Source: an uncultured Lacinutrix sp.
Lineage (GTDB): Bacteria; Bacteroidota; Bacteroidia; Flavobacteriales; Flavobacteriaceae
Length of the DNA stretch: 64,000 nucleotides
Assembly: GCF_947500325.1 (NCBI RefSeq)
Contig: NZ_CANMRQ010000002.1
Coordinates: 372,001-436,000 of the forward strand
Reading direction: 5' to 3'
In this document: piece by piece, positions 26,727 through 35,917 of the stretch
Numbering within the stretch: the first letter of the stretch is position 1
How the letters are laid out: each line of letters starts with the position of its first letter
Notes under the pieces: generated by a model
Database searches by the model: none
What the model was told of the DNA's origin: nothing
The model's input: the letters and a program-made list of their open reading frames with translations, nothing else
Position numbers and translations under genes: made by a program

Positions 26727-28157
26727 ATGAAAAAACTAACGCTATTATTAGCCACACTATTAATAATTGTGGCTTGTAAAAAAGAAAACAAGACAGAAGT
26801 CGTAGTACAAAACAAAGTCCTAAATACTATTGCACCAGTATCTAAAGAAATAATGGAAAGTGCAGTGATCTATGAGGCTAACATTCGTCAATATTCTAAG
26901 AAAGGTGATTTTAAATCTTTCACTAAAGATATACCAGAGATTAAAAAATTAGGAGTAAAAATAATTTGGTTAATGCCTATTTTTCCTATTTCTGAAACGA
27001 AAAGAAAAGCAACTGGCGGAGAATTTGCGTCTTTAATTGAAGATAAAACCACACGTGAAAAAATGTTAGGAAGCTATTACGCAGTGTCAGATTTCACTAA
27101 AATTAATCCTGAATTTGGGACCATTGATGACTTTCGTGATTTAGTGAAAACGGCACATGATAATGGTATATATGTTATTTTAGATTGGGTGCCAAATCAT
27201 ACCGGTTGGGATCATACATGGCTTAAGACAAATCCAGAATTCTATACTAAAAATGCTAAAGGAGAAATTACAGATCCATTAAATGAAGATGGAATTCCTG
27301 TTGGTTGGGCAGATGTTGCAGACTTAAATTATGATAATAAAGATCTTAGAAACCAAATGGTAAAAGATATGAGTTACTGGATTGAAAAAGAAGATGTAGA
27401 CGGCTTTAGGTGTGATGTAGCTGGTTCTGTTCCAACAGATTTTTGGCAAGAGGCAATCCCTCAATTAAGAGAGAAGAAAGATTTGTTTATGTTGGCAGAA
27501 GCATGGGAACCAGAATTATTAAAAAATAACTTGTTTGATATGGCTTATGGTTGGGATCGTCACCACGTAATGAATCATATTTCAAAAGGAGAAAAAAGAG
27601 TTATGGAATGGGATGAGACTTTTAAAATAGATAATGGGAGATATGAAAGTGATGATATTATAATGAATTTTGTAACTAATCATGATGAAAATTCTTGGAA
27701 TGGGACAGTAAAAGAAAGAATGGGAGATGCTGCTGAAGCTATGACGGCATTAATTTATGCTGCGCCAGGAATGCCTTTAATATATTCTGGACAAGAATAC
27801 GATTTAGCGCATAGGCTATTGTTTTTTGAGAAAGACGAAATTCCTCATGCTAAAGGAAATATGTGGGCTGTTTTAGAAAAGTTAGGAAAGTTAAAAAATA
27901 CCAATATAGCTTTACATGGTGGAAAAAATGCAGCATCTTATTCTCGTTTAGACACAAAAAATGAAAACGTTTTAGCTTTCGAACGCAGTAAAAAAAATAG
28001 CTCATTAATTTATGTAGCTAATTTCTCTAATGAAGAAGAAATAGTTTTACCTTTTTTTAATGGTACTTTTTTAGATTATATGGCTAATACTAAGATTGAA
28101 ACAGGGAAAGAATCAATGATATTAAAACCATGGGAATATAAAATATTGATTAAATAA
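26727..28157 (+). CDS. GH13 alpha-amylase family lipoprotein 2
   Basis: A 476-residue GH13 lipoprotein (lipobox IIVAC, C17), clearly different from the preceding paralogue. Conserved regions: VILDWVPNHTGWDH, VDGFRCDVAGSVP (nucleophile D230), FMLAEAWEPELL (E258) and FVTNHDENSW (D320). The WVPNHTGWDH and AEAWE forms resemble cyclomaltodextrinase or neopullulanase-like periplasmic enzymes, so it may attack short or cyclic maltodextrins. It begins ten bases after the previous gene and is the last gene of the plus-strand operon, which ends at the hairpin near 28186-28217. Confidence 0.92.
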   Translation: MKKLTLLLATLLIIVACKKENKTEVVVQNKVLNTIAPVSKEIMESAVIYEANIRQYSKKGDFKSFTKDIPEIKKLGVKIIWLMPIFPISETKRKATGGEFASLIEDKTTREKMLGSYYAVSDFTKINPEFGTIDDFRDLVKTAHDNGIYVILDWVPNHTGWDHTWLKTNPEFYTKNAKGEITDPLNEDGIPVGWADVADLNYDNKDLRNQMVKDMSYWIEKEDVDGFRCDVAGSVPTDFWQEAIPQLREKKDLFMLAEAWEPELLKNNLFDMAYGWDRHHVMNHISKGEKRVMEWDETFKIDNGRYESDDIIMNFVTNHDENSWNGTVKERMGDAAEAMTALIYAAPGMPLIYSGQEYDLAHRLLFFEKDEIPHAKGNMWAVLEKLGKLKNTNIALHGGKNAASYSRLDTKNENVLAFERSKKNSSLIYVANFSNEEEIVLPFFNGTFLDYMANTKIETGKESMILKPWEYKILIK

Positions 28158-28185
28158 AAAAGATACATCATCATAATATATGATT

Positions 28186-28217
28186 AAAGCTTTGCTAAAT
28201 TAGTAAGGCTTTTTTTA
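28186..28217 (+). terminator. Terminator of the plus-strand maltose operon
   Basis: AAAGCTTTGCTAA (28186-28198) can pair with TTAGTAAGGCTTT (28200-28212), with two G-T wobbles and a small loop. It runs directly into further T residues. Confidence 0.65.
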
Positions 28218-28359
28218 TAAACATATTTTTAGAAAAATGAATATTACTAATGAATCTAAAAATAGATTTTCGGTATACGGTAAATTATTTCGTTACATTA
28301 TTGCTTTGATAGAGATGTCCTCTCTGAAAAAAGGAATACTTTAGCAAAAAACTTAAACA

Positions 28360-29955
28360 ATGAAAACAAGAATAAACGCTATTTTATTTATGTTACTGAG
28401 TATTAGTGCCTTTGCTCAAATAGATCAAGATGTTCCAGTGGCAGGAGCACAAGTAATTACTGATGATTTAGTAGTTAATGGAAGTTTAGCAGTAGGTATC
28501 GATGCACCTAATGCACCAAGCTTTGGCTTCGATACTTTTAGACTACAAGAAAACAACTTAAGAATTCACTTCGATGATACATCTTCAAGTGCTAGCTTTC
28601 CAGGCAACGATTGGAGAATAGCCATAAATGATACTGGAAACGGAGGTGCAAATTATTTTGCAGTAGAAGATGCAACAGCAGGTAATACCCCTTTTACAAT
28701 ATCTGCAGGTTCTGGAGCTAATGCTTTATATGTAAGTAATTCTGGAGGTAACGTAGGATTAGGTACAGCAAGCCCTGTAGTAGAATTACAAGTTACAGAT
28801 GGAGACTCGCCAACAATTCGTATTGAACAAAACGGAGCTAATGGATGGACACCACAAACATGGGATATTGCAGGTAATGAAACTAATTTTTTCATTAGAG
28901 ATGTTACCAATGGAAGTAAATTACCTTTTAAAATAAAACCAGGCGCACCAGATAATGCTTTGTTTATTGCAGCAAGTGGAAATGTTAGCTTAGGAGATAC
29001 ATCGGCTTCAGAAAAACTAGAAGTAAATGGTAATGCGTCAATTATTGGTAATTCTTATGTGTCTGCACAAATTGGAGTAGGAACTATAACGCCTAATGCT
29101 AATGCTTCTTTAGATTTAAAAAGTGTTACGCAAGGACTATTAATAAATAGAATGACTACAGCCGAACGTACAACCTTTACTGCAAGCTTAACTGGAGATG
29201 AAAACGGGATGTTAGTATACGATACTGAAGAAAATATTACTTATTCTTGGAATGGAACTACTTGGGCTAATATAGCTGGAGAAGACGCTCAAGGTGCAGA
29301 TATTTTTCAATTAGATAATCAATCACTATTGCTATCTCTAGATAATAATGATAATCAATCTACTGTAGATTTATCTCCTTTATTGGCAGATGTAGAAGCA
29401 AGATTAACTGCGTTAGAAGATGCACAATCTATGGGGTCTGGACAGGTTCCAGAATTATTGAATTACCAATCGTTATTAAGAGATAATACTGGTGCTGTAA
29501 TGTCTAATCAAGATGTTACTTTTAAAATAAGTGTACTTAAAGGATCTAATGCTGGAGCTGCTGTTTATACAGAATTTCATCAGGTAACAACATCAGACCA
29601 AGGATTAGTTAACTTTCACATAGGTAGCGGTTTTGGTACTGGAGGTACTCAGTTTAGTGCAATAGATTGGGGAGCAGATAATTATTTTATGCTAGTTGAG
29701 ATAAATACAGATGGTGGTATATTTTTTAATACTATTGGGACAACACAATTTGTAAGTGTGCCTTATGCTTTAAGAGCAAAAACGGCAGATACAGTTAATC
29801 CTGCATTGTCTAAACAATTTTCTAATAATGTAAAAGAATTAGAGTTAACTAAACAACAATTAGAAAAAACTACTAAAGACTTAGAAGCATTAAAAGAAGA
29901 AAATAAAATGATGAAAAAACAAATAGATACTATTCTAAAAAGAATAGGAAACTAA
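28360..29955 (+). CDS. Secreted beta-rich repeat protein with C-terminal coiled coil, function unknown
   Basis: A 531-residue exported protein with a signal peptide ending ISAFAQ. Residues about 85-225 contain two copies of a module of about 55-60 residues (NxFxxxD, then PFxI, then NALY or NALF, then SGNVxLG), resembling repeats of phage-tail-fibre-like and flavobacterial surface adhesin proteins. A segment typical of flavobacterial secreted proteins (SLDLKSVTQGLLINRMTTAER) follows near 250. The last 40 residues are a heptad-rich coiled coil (LELTKQQLEKTTKDLEALKE), suggesting trimerisation. No T9SS tail or lipobox is visible. It stands alone between two terminators after the maltose operon; a functional link is not shown. 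I do not recognise a specific function. Confidence 0.8.
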   Translation: MKTRINAILFMLLSISAFAQIDQDVPVAGAQVITDDLVVNGSLAVGIDAPNAPSFGFDTFRLQENNLRIHFDDTSSSASFPGNDWRIAINDTGNGGANYFAVEDATAGNTPFTISAGSGANALYVSNSGGNVGLGTASPVVELQVTDGDSPTIRIEQNGANGWTPQTWDIAGNETNFFIRDVTNGSKLPFKIKPGAPDNALFIAASGNVSLGDTSASEKLEVNGNASIIGNSYVSAQIGVGTITPNANASLDLKSVTQGLLINRMTTAERTTFTASLTGDENGMLVYDTEENITYSWNGTTWANIAGEDAQGADIFQLDNQSLLLSLDNNDNQSTVDLSPLLADVEARLTALEDAQSMGSGQVPELLNYQSLLRDNTGAVMSNQDVTFKISVLKGSNAGAAVYTEFHQVTTSDQGLVNFHIGSGFGTGGTQFSAIDWGADNYFMLVEINTDGGIFFNTIGTTQFVSVPYALRAKTADTVNPALSKQFSNNVKELELTKQQLEKTTKDLEALKEENKMMKKQIDTILKRIGN

Positions 29956-29973
29956 AAGAATATTTCATCAATA

Positions 29974-30010
29974 ATAAAAAAGCCATTTCTTATAGAAATG
30001 GCTTTTTTAT
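29974..30010. terminator. Bidirectional terminator
   Basis: A perfect 16-bp stem (29974-29989 with 29995-30010) has GC-rich middle pairs and A/T runs on both sides. It lies between convergent genes and overlaps the last base of the minus-strand stop codon. Confidence 0.9.
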
Positions 30011-33000
30011 TATTGTTTAGTTAACGTATTGGGGTAGCTTATAAGATAAGTGTTATTAGCGATTACATCTTCAATTAAATAACTTTCACCATTACTCCAT
30101 TTAACAGTAATATCAACTTTATTATCTTCTCCTAAACCGAAGTGTTGCATTTTTGGATGACCAGATAAATAACCTGTTGTACTATGTATTTCGCGCCATA
30201 TGTTTTTGTGATGTTTACTATTTAAAATAAGAGTAGAACCTATAGCATCTCTATTTATCTTTTTATTAATATTACCTATAAGCTTAATCTTTATCCAATG
30301 ACTAGAATTTTCAATTTTATTCTCTAGTAAGTTAGCGCTATCGTGGTAATTATTAATAATGATATCTAAATCGCCATCATTATCATAATCTAAATAACTA
30401 GCGCTTCTAGAATTAGAGTTTATAGCTAAACCTAATGTTTCAGCTTTATTTGTAAGCGTATTATTTTCATTTACAAAAAAGACATTCTTTTCTCGATTAC
30501 TTTTTGCGTAAAAGACAGACTCAGACTTTCTTTCAAAATAAAAAGGGTTTTCACTTGCATAAACACTAAAATCGTTCATCCCGTTTAAACAATATAAATC
30601 TTCATCTCCATCGTTATCATAATCAAAAAAGTCTGCATCCCAAGACCATCCAGTAGCAGAATAGCCTCTTCCAATGTTTGTAGATAATTTATAGTGCTTA
30701 ATCTCCTTATTTTCTACCTGAGATAAAAATAAATCATTAGCTTCAATAGTTCGCATAGTTGTCATTTTTTTAGAATCAAACTTCATTTGCGTGTCAGCAT
30801 TAGGGCTTACGTATTTTTCATCTTTTTGCATGACAACAATATTAGAAATATAAAAGTCTGGGTATAAATCTTTATTTAAATCGGTAATACCTATATTCAT
30901 AGAGTAAGACGGTTTGTCTGTGCCTAATTGTTTGCTAACTTCTTTAAAAAGACCATCACCTGTATTGTAATAGTATTTGTTTACTCCAAAATCATTTCCA
31001 ACAATAAGATCCTGTAAGCCATCTTGATTAATGTCTGAATGCCCAACGGCTTGCGTCCAGCCAAAATTTGAATTTTCTGTAAATGTTACTTCTTCAAAAG
31101 TAAAATTGCCTAAGTTTTTGTAGAGTTTGTTAGGAGATCCATTTTTATTATCTCTACTTAGAGTAGGTAATATGCCGTCTATATAATTTCCAAAATAACC
31201 AATAAAAATGTCTAGTAATCCGTCATTGTTATAGTCAAAGGCAGTAGCTGGTCCAGCTACCGCGTTTTCACCTTTTAAATCGCTAGAAGCACTTACATCT
31301 TCAAATTGGGTTCCGTTTATATTCTTATAAAGTTTGTGAGAATCGTTAACATAAGTAATAAAAATATCTTGTAATCCATCATTATTAAAATCGGCTATAA
31401 TAGGTTGTCTTGGTTCGCCATAGGAGTTGAGTTTGGCATTCCAGTGATTTAATTTACTTTTTTTAGTGACATCAATAAAGCGATTGTTTTTTGTGTTGAG
31501 GTACAGTTTGTTTCCAAAACCGCTTAATAATAAAACATCAACTAGACCATCGTTATTAATATCTTCACAAGCGACTCCAGAGCCTCCAAAAGCAGGAGGA
31601 ATAGTTAGTTTTATCTCTTTTTCTTCAGTATTAGTACTATAACTTCTAATATGTCTACTTAACCAATCTGAGGATTTGTGTTCAAATAATATATTTGCTT
31701 GTTGCGAAACATCAATAAAACCTTCATTACTATTATTGGTGGTATTAGAAGAATTGATATTTGTATTATTCTCTTGTTTTTTATAAGAAGAGTATGAGTT
31801 TATTAGTTTCTGTACTTTGGCAAAACTTGCTTCTATGTCTTTATTATCAAGAGCTTTTTTTTCTTTTTCATGAGAAATTTCACCAGCAATACGAAGTGTT
31901 AATACGCCTAATTGAGCAATACCTTCGACTACTAATTCTGCAGCATTGGGATCTAGGTTTTTAATTGTTGTATCGTTTAAATCGTTGATAGAGTATTCTA
32001 AAATCTTCCAATGAATACCACTATCTCTATAAGCATCTAAATCGTAAGACTCAATATTAATGCTTTCTAAAGCGTTATTTGGAAAAAAAAGAACATCTTC
32101 AAAGGCATTAGTAGAATATGGTAAAAAACTACTTAAAGCTAACTGTATATCTGAAACTCTTATTAATGTATGTTGGTTTTTTGTCGATGTCTTGTTTGCT
32201 TCTTTAAGTAGGCTATTTGAAAATTGAACTAAAGATTCTATATAATAGTTTTTTAATTGATCTGAAATAGTTTTTTCTACTGGCCACTTTTGTCTTGCAA
32301 AATAAACTTGAATATTTCTAAGAAAAACATTTGTAATAATAGCATTGTAGGTATTGTATGATTCTAATTTTTGTTTAATTATATCTTTAATAATTGCATT
32401 ATTCTTAATAGCAGCTTCTTCAGTGTTTTTTAATTTTGGATAAACAAGTTTAGTGATTTTCTCTTCTTTAGATTGCTTTAAAACAGCAATCCAGCTATTT
32501 TTTATAAGCGTTTTATTTATTTCAGAATGATTGTTTTTTCTAGCAGTATTATCTGCTATTTTTAGAACAACGAGAGTTACTAAATTTATATAATCGCTAA
32601 TAGATTGTATTACATCAATATCAAACGGTAGTGTACTTTCTTCTGGTATAAATAAAAGGTCTTGTTCTACAGATAGAATAGATCTATAGGCATAAGAAAC
32701 CGACGAGTATTGATCAAAATCTAATTTCGAAATAGGTATGTATCCAGTGCCATATTGGTATAAAAAATCACCGTTAGTATCTCTTTTATATCTTGAAATG
32801 CTATTTACTGTAGGTTTTAAATCATCAAATCGTATAGTTTTAGATTTTGCAGCAATTGCATTTTTTGTGCCTTCTCTTTTAAGATGTAAAATGAGTGTTT
32901 TTTGTATTTCAATTTTTAGATTACGAGCGTCTTCGTCTAAAGGCGTACCGTACATAAAATCTTCTAAACGATTTGCTGTTGCATAACATTTTGGGTCTTT

Positions 33001-33123
33001 CTCTTTTTCTAAAATGTTTATTTTTTCTATAATGTTAGAAATACTATTGTCTTGTTGTGCAGTAACAGCTACAGAAAATAGAATATAAAAAAGTGAAACA
33101 ATGTATAGAAGTTGGCGCTTCAT
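30010..33123 (-). CDS. CRTAC1 family protein with FG-GAP/VCBS repeats and ASPIC/UnbV domain
   Basis: A 1037-residue exported protein (signal peptide ending VAVTAQQ). The N-terminal half (about 30-480) is helical with no domain I recognise. The C-terminal half is a beta propeller of FG-GAP-like repeats with calcium-loop motifs such as DINNDGLVD, DFNNDGLQD, DYNNDGLLD, DINQDGLQD, DLNKDLYPD and DYDNDGDED. It ends in an ASPIC/UnbV domain (GSTLILNSKH, HFGLGEDNKVDITVKWSNG). Such proteins are surface or secreted calcium-binding propellers, and in marine Bacteroidota often accompany glycan loci. There is no T9SS tail. A TACATTTG element on the minus strand at 33153-33160 could be its -7 box. Function is unknown. 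Confidence 0.87.
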   Translation of the reverse strand: MKRQLLYIVSLFYILFSVAVTAQQDNSISNIIEKINILEKEKDPKCYATANRLEDFMYGTPLDEDARNLKIEIQKTLILHLKREGTKNAIAAKSKTIRFDDLKPTVNSISRYKRDTNGDFLYQYGTGYIPISKLDFDQYSSVSYAYRSILSVEQDLLFIPEESTLPFDIDVIQSISDYINLVTLVVLKIADNTARKNNHSEINKTLIKNSWIAVLKQSKEEKITKLVYPKLKNTEEAAIKNNAIIKDIIKQKLESYNTYNAIITNVFLRNIQVYFARQKWPVEKTISDQLKNYYIESLVQFSNSLLKEANKTSTKNQHTLIRVSDIQLALSSFLPYSTNAFEDVLFFPNNALESINIESYDLDAYRDSGIHWKILEYSINDLNDTTIKNLDPNAAELVVEGIAQLGVLTLRIAGEISHEKEKKALDNKDIEASFAKVQKLINSYSSYKKQENNTNINSSNTTNNSNEGFIDVSQQANILFEHKSSDWLSRHIRSYSTNTEEKEIKLTIPPAFGGSGVACEDINNDGLVDVLLLSGFGNKLYLNTKNNRFIDVTKKSKLNHWNAKLNSYGEPRQPIIADFNNDGLQDIFITYVNDSHKLYKNINGTQFEDVSASSDLKGENAVAGPATAFDYNNDGLLDIFIGYFGNYIDGILPTLSRDNKNGSPNKLYKNLGNFTFEEVTFTENSNFGWTQAVGHSDINQDGLQDLIVGNDFGVNKYYYNTGDGLFKEVSKQLGTDKPSYSMNIGITDLNKDLYPDFYISNIVVMQKDEKYVSPNADTQMKFDSKKMTTMRTIEANDLFLSQVENKEIKHYKLSTNIGRGYSATGWSWDADFFDYDNDGDEDLYCLNGMNDFSVYASENPFYFERKSESVFYAKSNREKNVFFVNENNTLTNKAETLGLAINSNSRSASYLDYDNDGDLDIIINNYHDSANLLENKIENSSHWIKIKLIGNINKKINRDAIGSTLILNSKHHKNIWREIHSTTGYLSGHPKMQHFGLGEDNKVDITVKWSNGESYLIEDVIANNTYLISYPNTLTKQ

Positions 33124-33152
33124 AAGTTTTTAGGATCTAAAATAATAACGTC

Positions 33153-33160
33153 CAAATGTA
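33153..33160 (-). promoter_or_regulatory. Candidate -7 element of the CRTAC1 gene
   Basis: TACATTTG on the minus strand matches TAnnTTTG exactly, 30 bases before the start codon. No good TTTG is seen at the -33 position, so support is partial. Confidence 0.4.
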
Positions 33161-33316
33161 CTCATATTTAGTTTTTAATTCATGTACTTTCTATTATATA
33201 TAAAAACAGTTGTAATTTTTAGAAAAAGGAAGGTAAATTCTTATTGATTAAGTTTATTAAGGTAAATAAAAATCTTGTCAAGATGTTAAATAAAATACGA
33301 CCAATACAATAATTCG

Positions 33317-33324
33317 TAAATTTG
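33317..33324 (+). promoter_or_regulatory. Candidate -7 element of the GAF-domain gene
   Basis: TAAATTTG matches TAnnTTTG exactly, 16 bases before the ATG at 33341, giving a very short leader. The -33 element is weak. Confidence 0.4.
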
Positions 33325-33340
33325 TTATAAATCATATATA

Positions 33341-35716
33341 ATGATAGACTTAAACGACAACCTAGAATCCCCATTTACACTTAAAGTAAGCTTTGATAAA
33401 TTCTTAAATCGTTATGAAGAATTAGCTAAAAGTGATGATGAGTTTGTTTCGGCCAAAGCTAAACGAATTTTAAAAGTGCAGGAACCGTATCCAGAACTTC
33501 GCGATGGGTTTAGTGATATGTCTTTGTTAAAAAAGTATGAAAAGGAAATTAAGTTTATACTTCAGGATTCTTTTAGTGAGGTTTTGACTTTGAATGAAAT
33601 TAAAACAGCATCTGTACCTTATCATAATCTTATTTTTAATTCTTCTGAGCGTTTTAAAAATATAATTAAAACAGCAGGAGAAGATTTTGAGCTTACTATA
33701 AAAAATATGCCAGAAGATGATAAATACATTATAGCATGTACTATCATCCTAGCATTTTGTTATGGCCATAATATTAATTTTAAAAGGCCATTTTATTATG
33801 AAATTCCTGATGCTAATGGTGTCATGCAATTTTATAAAATATTATATAATGCAGATTTTACTGAAATTATTCCAACTAAGAATGCTCCTAAAATAACGCA
33901 AGCAGATGTTGATCAGTTATTAGATAATTATGAGAATATTGAATTATGGAAAGAAAAATTTCCACCACAGAGTTATATCTTTAAAGGCTTTGTGATTTCT
34001 AATATTTTTAATGTAACAGATGATCAATCAATCTCTAATATTAAATCAAGCCTAATAGGAGAAGATAAAAGAAAAGATGAAGGGTTTATGGAAGATTTTC
34101 ATGAGATTTTCCGTTCATTATTAGGGCTTAAAGATATAAAGGTTGGGTTTTCTATATACAATGAAGAAGAAGATACGTTTGAGCATGTCTACGGTACAGG
34201 AATGAATAGTTTTCTTTTAAATCAATTAGAGACAGCTCAATGTTCAGATTCTTTATGCGATTGGTCATATAATCGCTTATTGAAAGAGAAAAAGTATTTT
34301 TCTGTATCAGATGTAGAAGCGCTATACGACAAGTCTAAAGGTTACGCACCACATGTAAAGTTATTACATGATCAAGGTATACGAAGTGCTATTTTTGCGC
34401 CTATAGCTAATGATGATGGGTTAATGGGTATTCTCGAAATTGTTTCAGAAAAAGCGAAGGTTTTAAATAGTATTAATGCTAATAAGCTTTTAGACATTAT
34501 GCCATATATTATTTCTGCAGTTGAGAGATCAAAGAGTGAAGAAAAGAATTTAATAGAAGCCATAATTCAAACAGAATGTACATCGATACATCCAAGTGTA
34601 CATTGGAAATTTGAAAAAGAAGCAAAAGATTTTATTAAAAATCAATTTAATGAAAAAGAAGCACATTTTAATAAAATTGCTTTTGAAAACGTGTATCCTT
34701 TATATGGTCAAATAGATATTAAAGGCTCTTCAGAAGCTAGGAACTCTGCAACTAAGCAAGATTTAAATATTCAATTAAAAGCTATAAAAGCTATTGTTGA
34801 AGATGCTATAAAAGTTGAAAACCTTCCAATATACGAGCAGTTTTTATATCAAATAAATAAACATTTAGAAGGATTAGAGTCTAATTTTCAGGTTGATAGC
34901 GAGCAACAAATCTCTGCGTTTATAAAGCAAGATATCGATCCGTTATTAAGTCATTTAAAAGCTGTAGAGTCACTAAAAGGTAAGATAGGAGCTTATTTTG
35001 ATAGTATTGATGATAAAGTAGAAGTTTTATACAAACATAGAAAGGATTATGATGATACAATTACTTTAGTTAATAAAGAAATGGCTTCATTATTAGATAA
35101 AAAACAAGTTGAAGCACAAGCCATGTATCCTCACTTTTTTGAGCGTTTTAAAACAGATGGTGTTGAGCATAATATGTATATAGGCGAGTCTATTACTAAA
35201 GAAGATAGCTTTAATGCGATATACTTATATAATTTAAGACTTTGGCAATTACAAGTCATGTGTGAAATGGAAAATGCATTTTATTTAATGCAACCAGAAT
35301 TTCCTGTAAAATTAGATGTAGCTTCAATGGTTTTAGTATTTAATCAGCCTTTATCTATTAGTTTTAGAATGGATGAAAAACAATTTGATGTAGATGGTAC
35401 TTATAATGCGAGATATGAAATTGTTAAAAAACGTGTAGATAAAGCGTATATAAAAGGCACTCAAGAACGTGTTACTCAAAAAGGAAAAATAAGTATTGTA
35501 TACTCTCAAAAACAAGACGAAATCGAGTATTTAAGATATATAAGGTTTTTACAATCTAAAAAGTATTTAGATGAAGATGTGGAAATTGTTGAGCTTCAAG
35601 ATTTACAAGCAGTAACAGGTTTAAAAGCAATTAGGGTAAGTGTACTATATCATAAAGATAAAGATGATAAATCATTCTATACCTATGATGATTTGATGAA
35701 GGAAATTAAAAATTAA
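33341..35716 (+). CDS. GAF domain-containing cytoplasmic protein
   Basis: A 791-residue protein with no signal peptide or membrane helix. A GAF-like sensor domain lies at about residues 250-400 (VGFSIYNEEEDTFEHVYGTG ... IRSAIFAPIANDDGLMGILE). The N-terminal 240 residues and the C-terminal 380 residues are helical and match nothing I recognise; no HTH, kinase, GGDEF or phosphatase motif is present. The size, with a GAF domain in the middle, is seen in conserved flavobacterial proteins of unknown role. It could sense a small molecule or act as a scaffold. The small gene at 35724 follows after seven bases. Confidence 0.82.
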   Translation: MIDLNDNLESPFTLKVSFDKFLNRYEELAKSDDEFVSAKAKRILKVQEPYPELRDGFSDMSLLKKYEKEIKFILQDSFSEVLTLNEIKTASVPYHNLIFNSSERFKNIIKTAGEDFELTIKNMPEDDKYIIACTIILAFCYGHNINFKRPFYYEIPDANGVMQFYKILYNADFTEIIPTKNAPKITQADVDQLLDNYENIELWKEKFPPQSYIFKGFVISNIFNVTDDQSISNIKSSLIGEDKRKDEGFMEDFHEIFRSLLGLKDIKVGFSIYNEEEDTFEHVYGTGMNSFLLNQLETAQCSDSLCDWSYNRLLKEKKYFSVSDVEALYDKSKGYAPHVKLLHDQGIRSAIFAPIANDDGLMGILEIVSEKAKVLNSINANKLLDIMPYIISAVERSKSEEKNLIEAIIQTECTSIHPSVHWKFEKEAKDFIKNQFNEKEAHFNKIAFENVYPLYGQIDIKGSSEARNSATKQDLNIQLKAIKAIVEDAIKVENLPIYEQFLYQINKHLEGLESNFQVDSEQQISAFIKQDIDPLLSHLKAVESLKGKIGAYFDSIDDKVEVLYKHRKDYDDTITLVNKEMASLLDKKQVEAQAMYPHFFERFKTDGVEHNMYIGESITKEDSFNAIYLYNLRLWQLQVMCEMENAFYLMQPEFPVKLDVASMVLVFNQPLSISFRMDEKQFDVDGTYNARYEIVKKRVDKAYIKGTQERVTQKGKISIVYSQKQDEIEYLRYIRFLQSKKYLDEDVEIVELQDLQAVTGLKAIRVSVLYHKDKDDKSFYTYDDLMKEIKN

Positions 35717-35723
35717 TTGTTTT

Positions 35724-35912
35724 TTGTATCCGTATCATAATAAAATAAAATCGAGAATAGCTAATGGCGAATTGATTAAATATGAATATGTGGAAACATA
35801 TAAAAAAATAGCGCCTTGTTTAGTATTGTATTTTAATACAGAGCCATACATTAGACCTATTAGAGAACATCGTTTTGAACAGTATGAAACACTTTTTAAA
35901 ACTTTAAAGTAA
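35724..35912 (+). CDS. Small conserved-looking hypothetical protein (62 aa, TTG start)
   Basis: The frame encodes 62 charged residues with no signal peptide or membrane segment. It has no internal ATG, so the only plausible start near the preceding gene is the TTG at 35724 (seven bases after the GAF gene stop). Composition is that of a real soluble protein (ANGELIKYEYVETYKKIAP, FNTEPYIRPIREHRFEQYE), and no longer frame competes. It is probably translated with the GAF gene. No function is recognised. The start codon is uncertain. Confidence 0.55.
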   Translation: MYPYHNKIKSRIANGELIKYEYVETYKKIAPCLVLYFNTEPYIRPIREHRFEQYETLFKTLK

Positions 35913-35917
35913 TTTCT

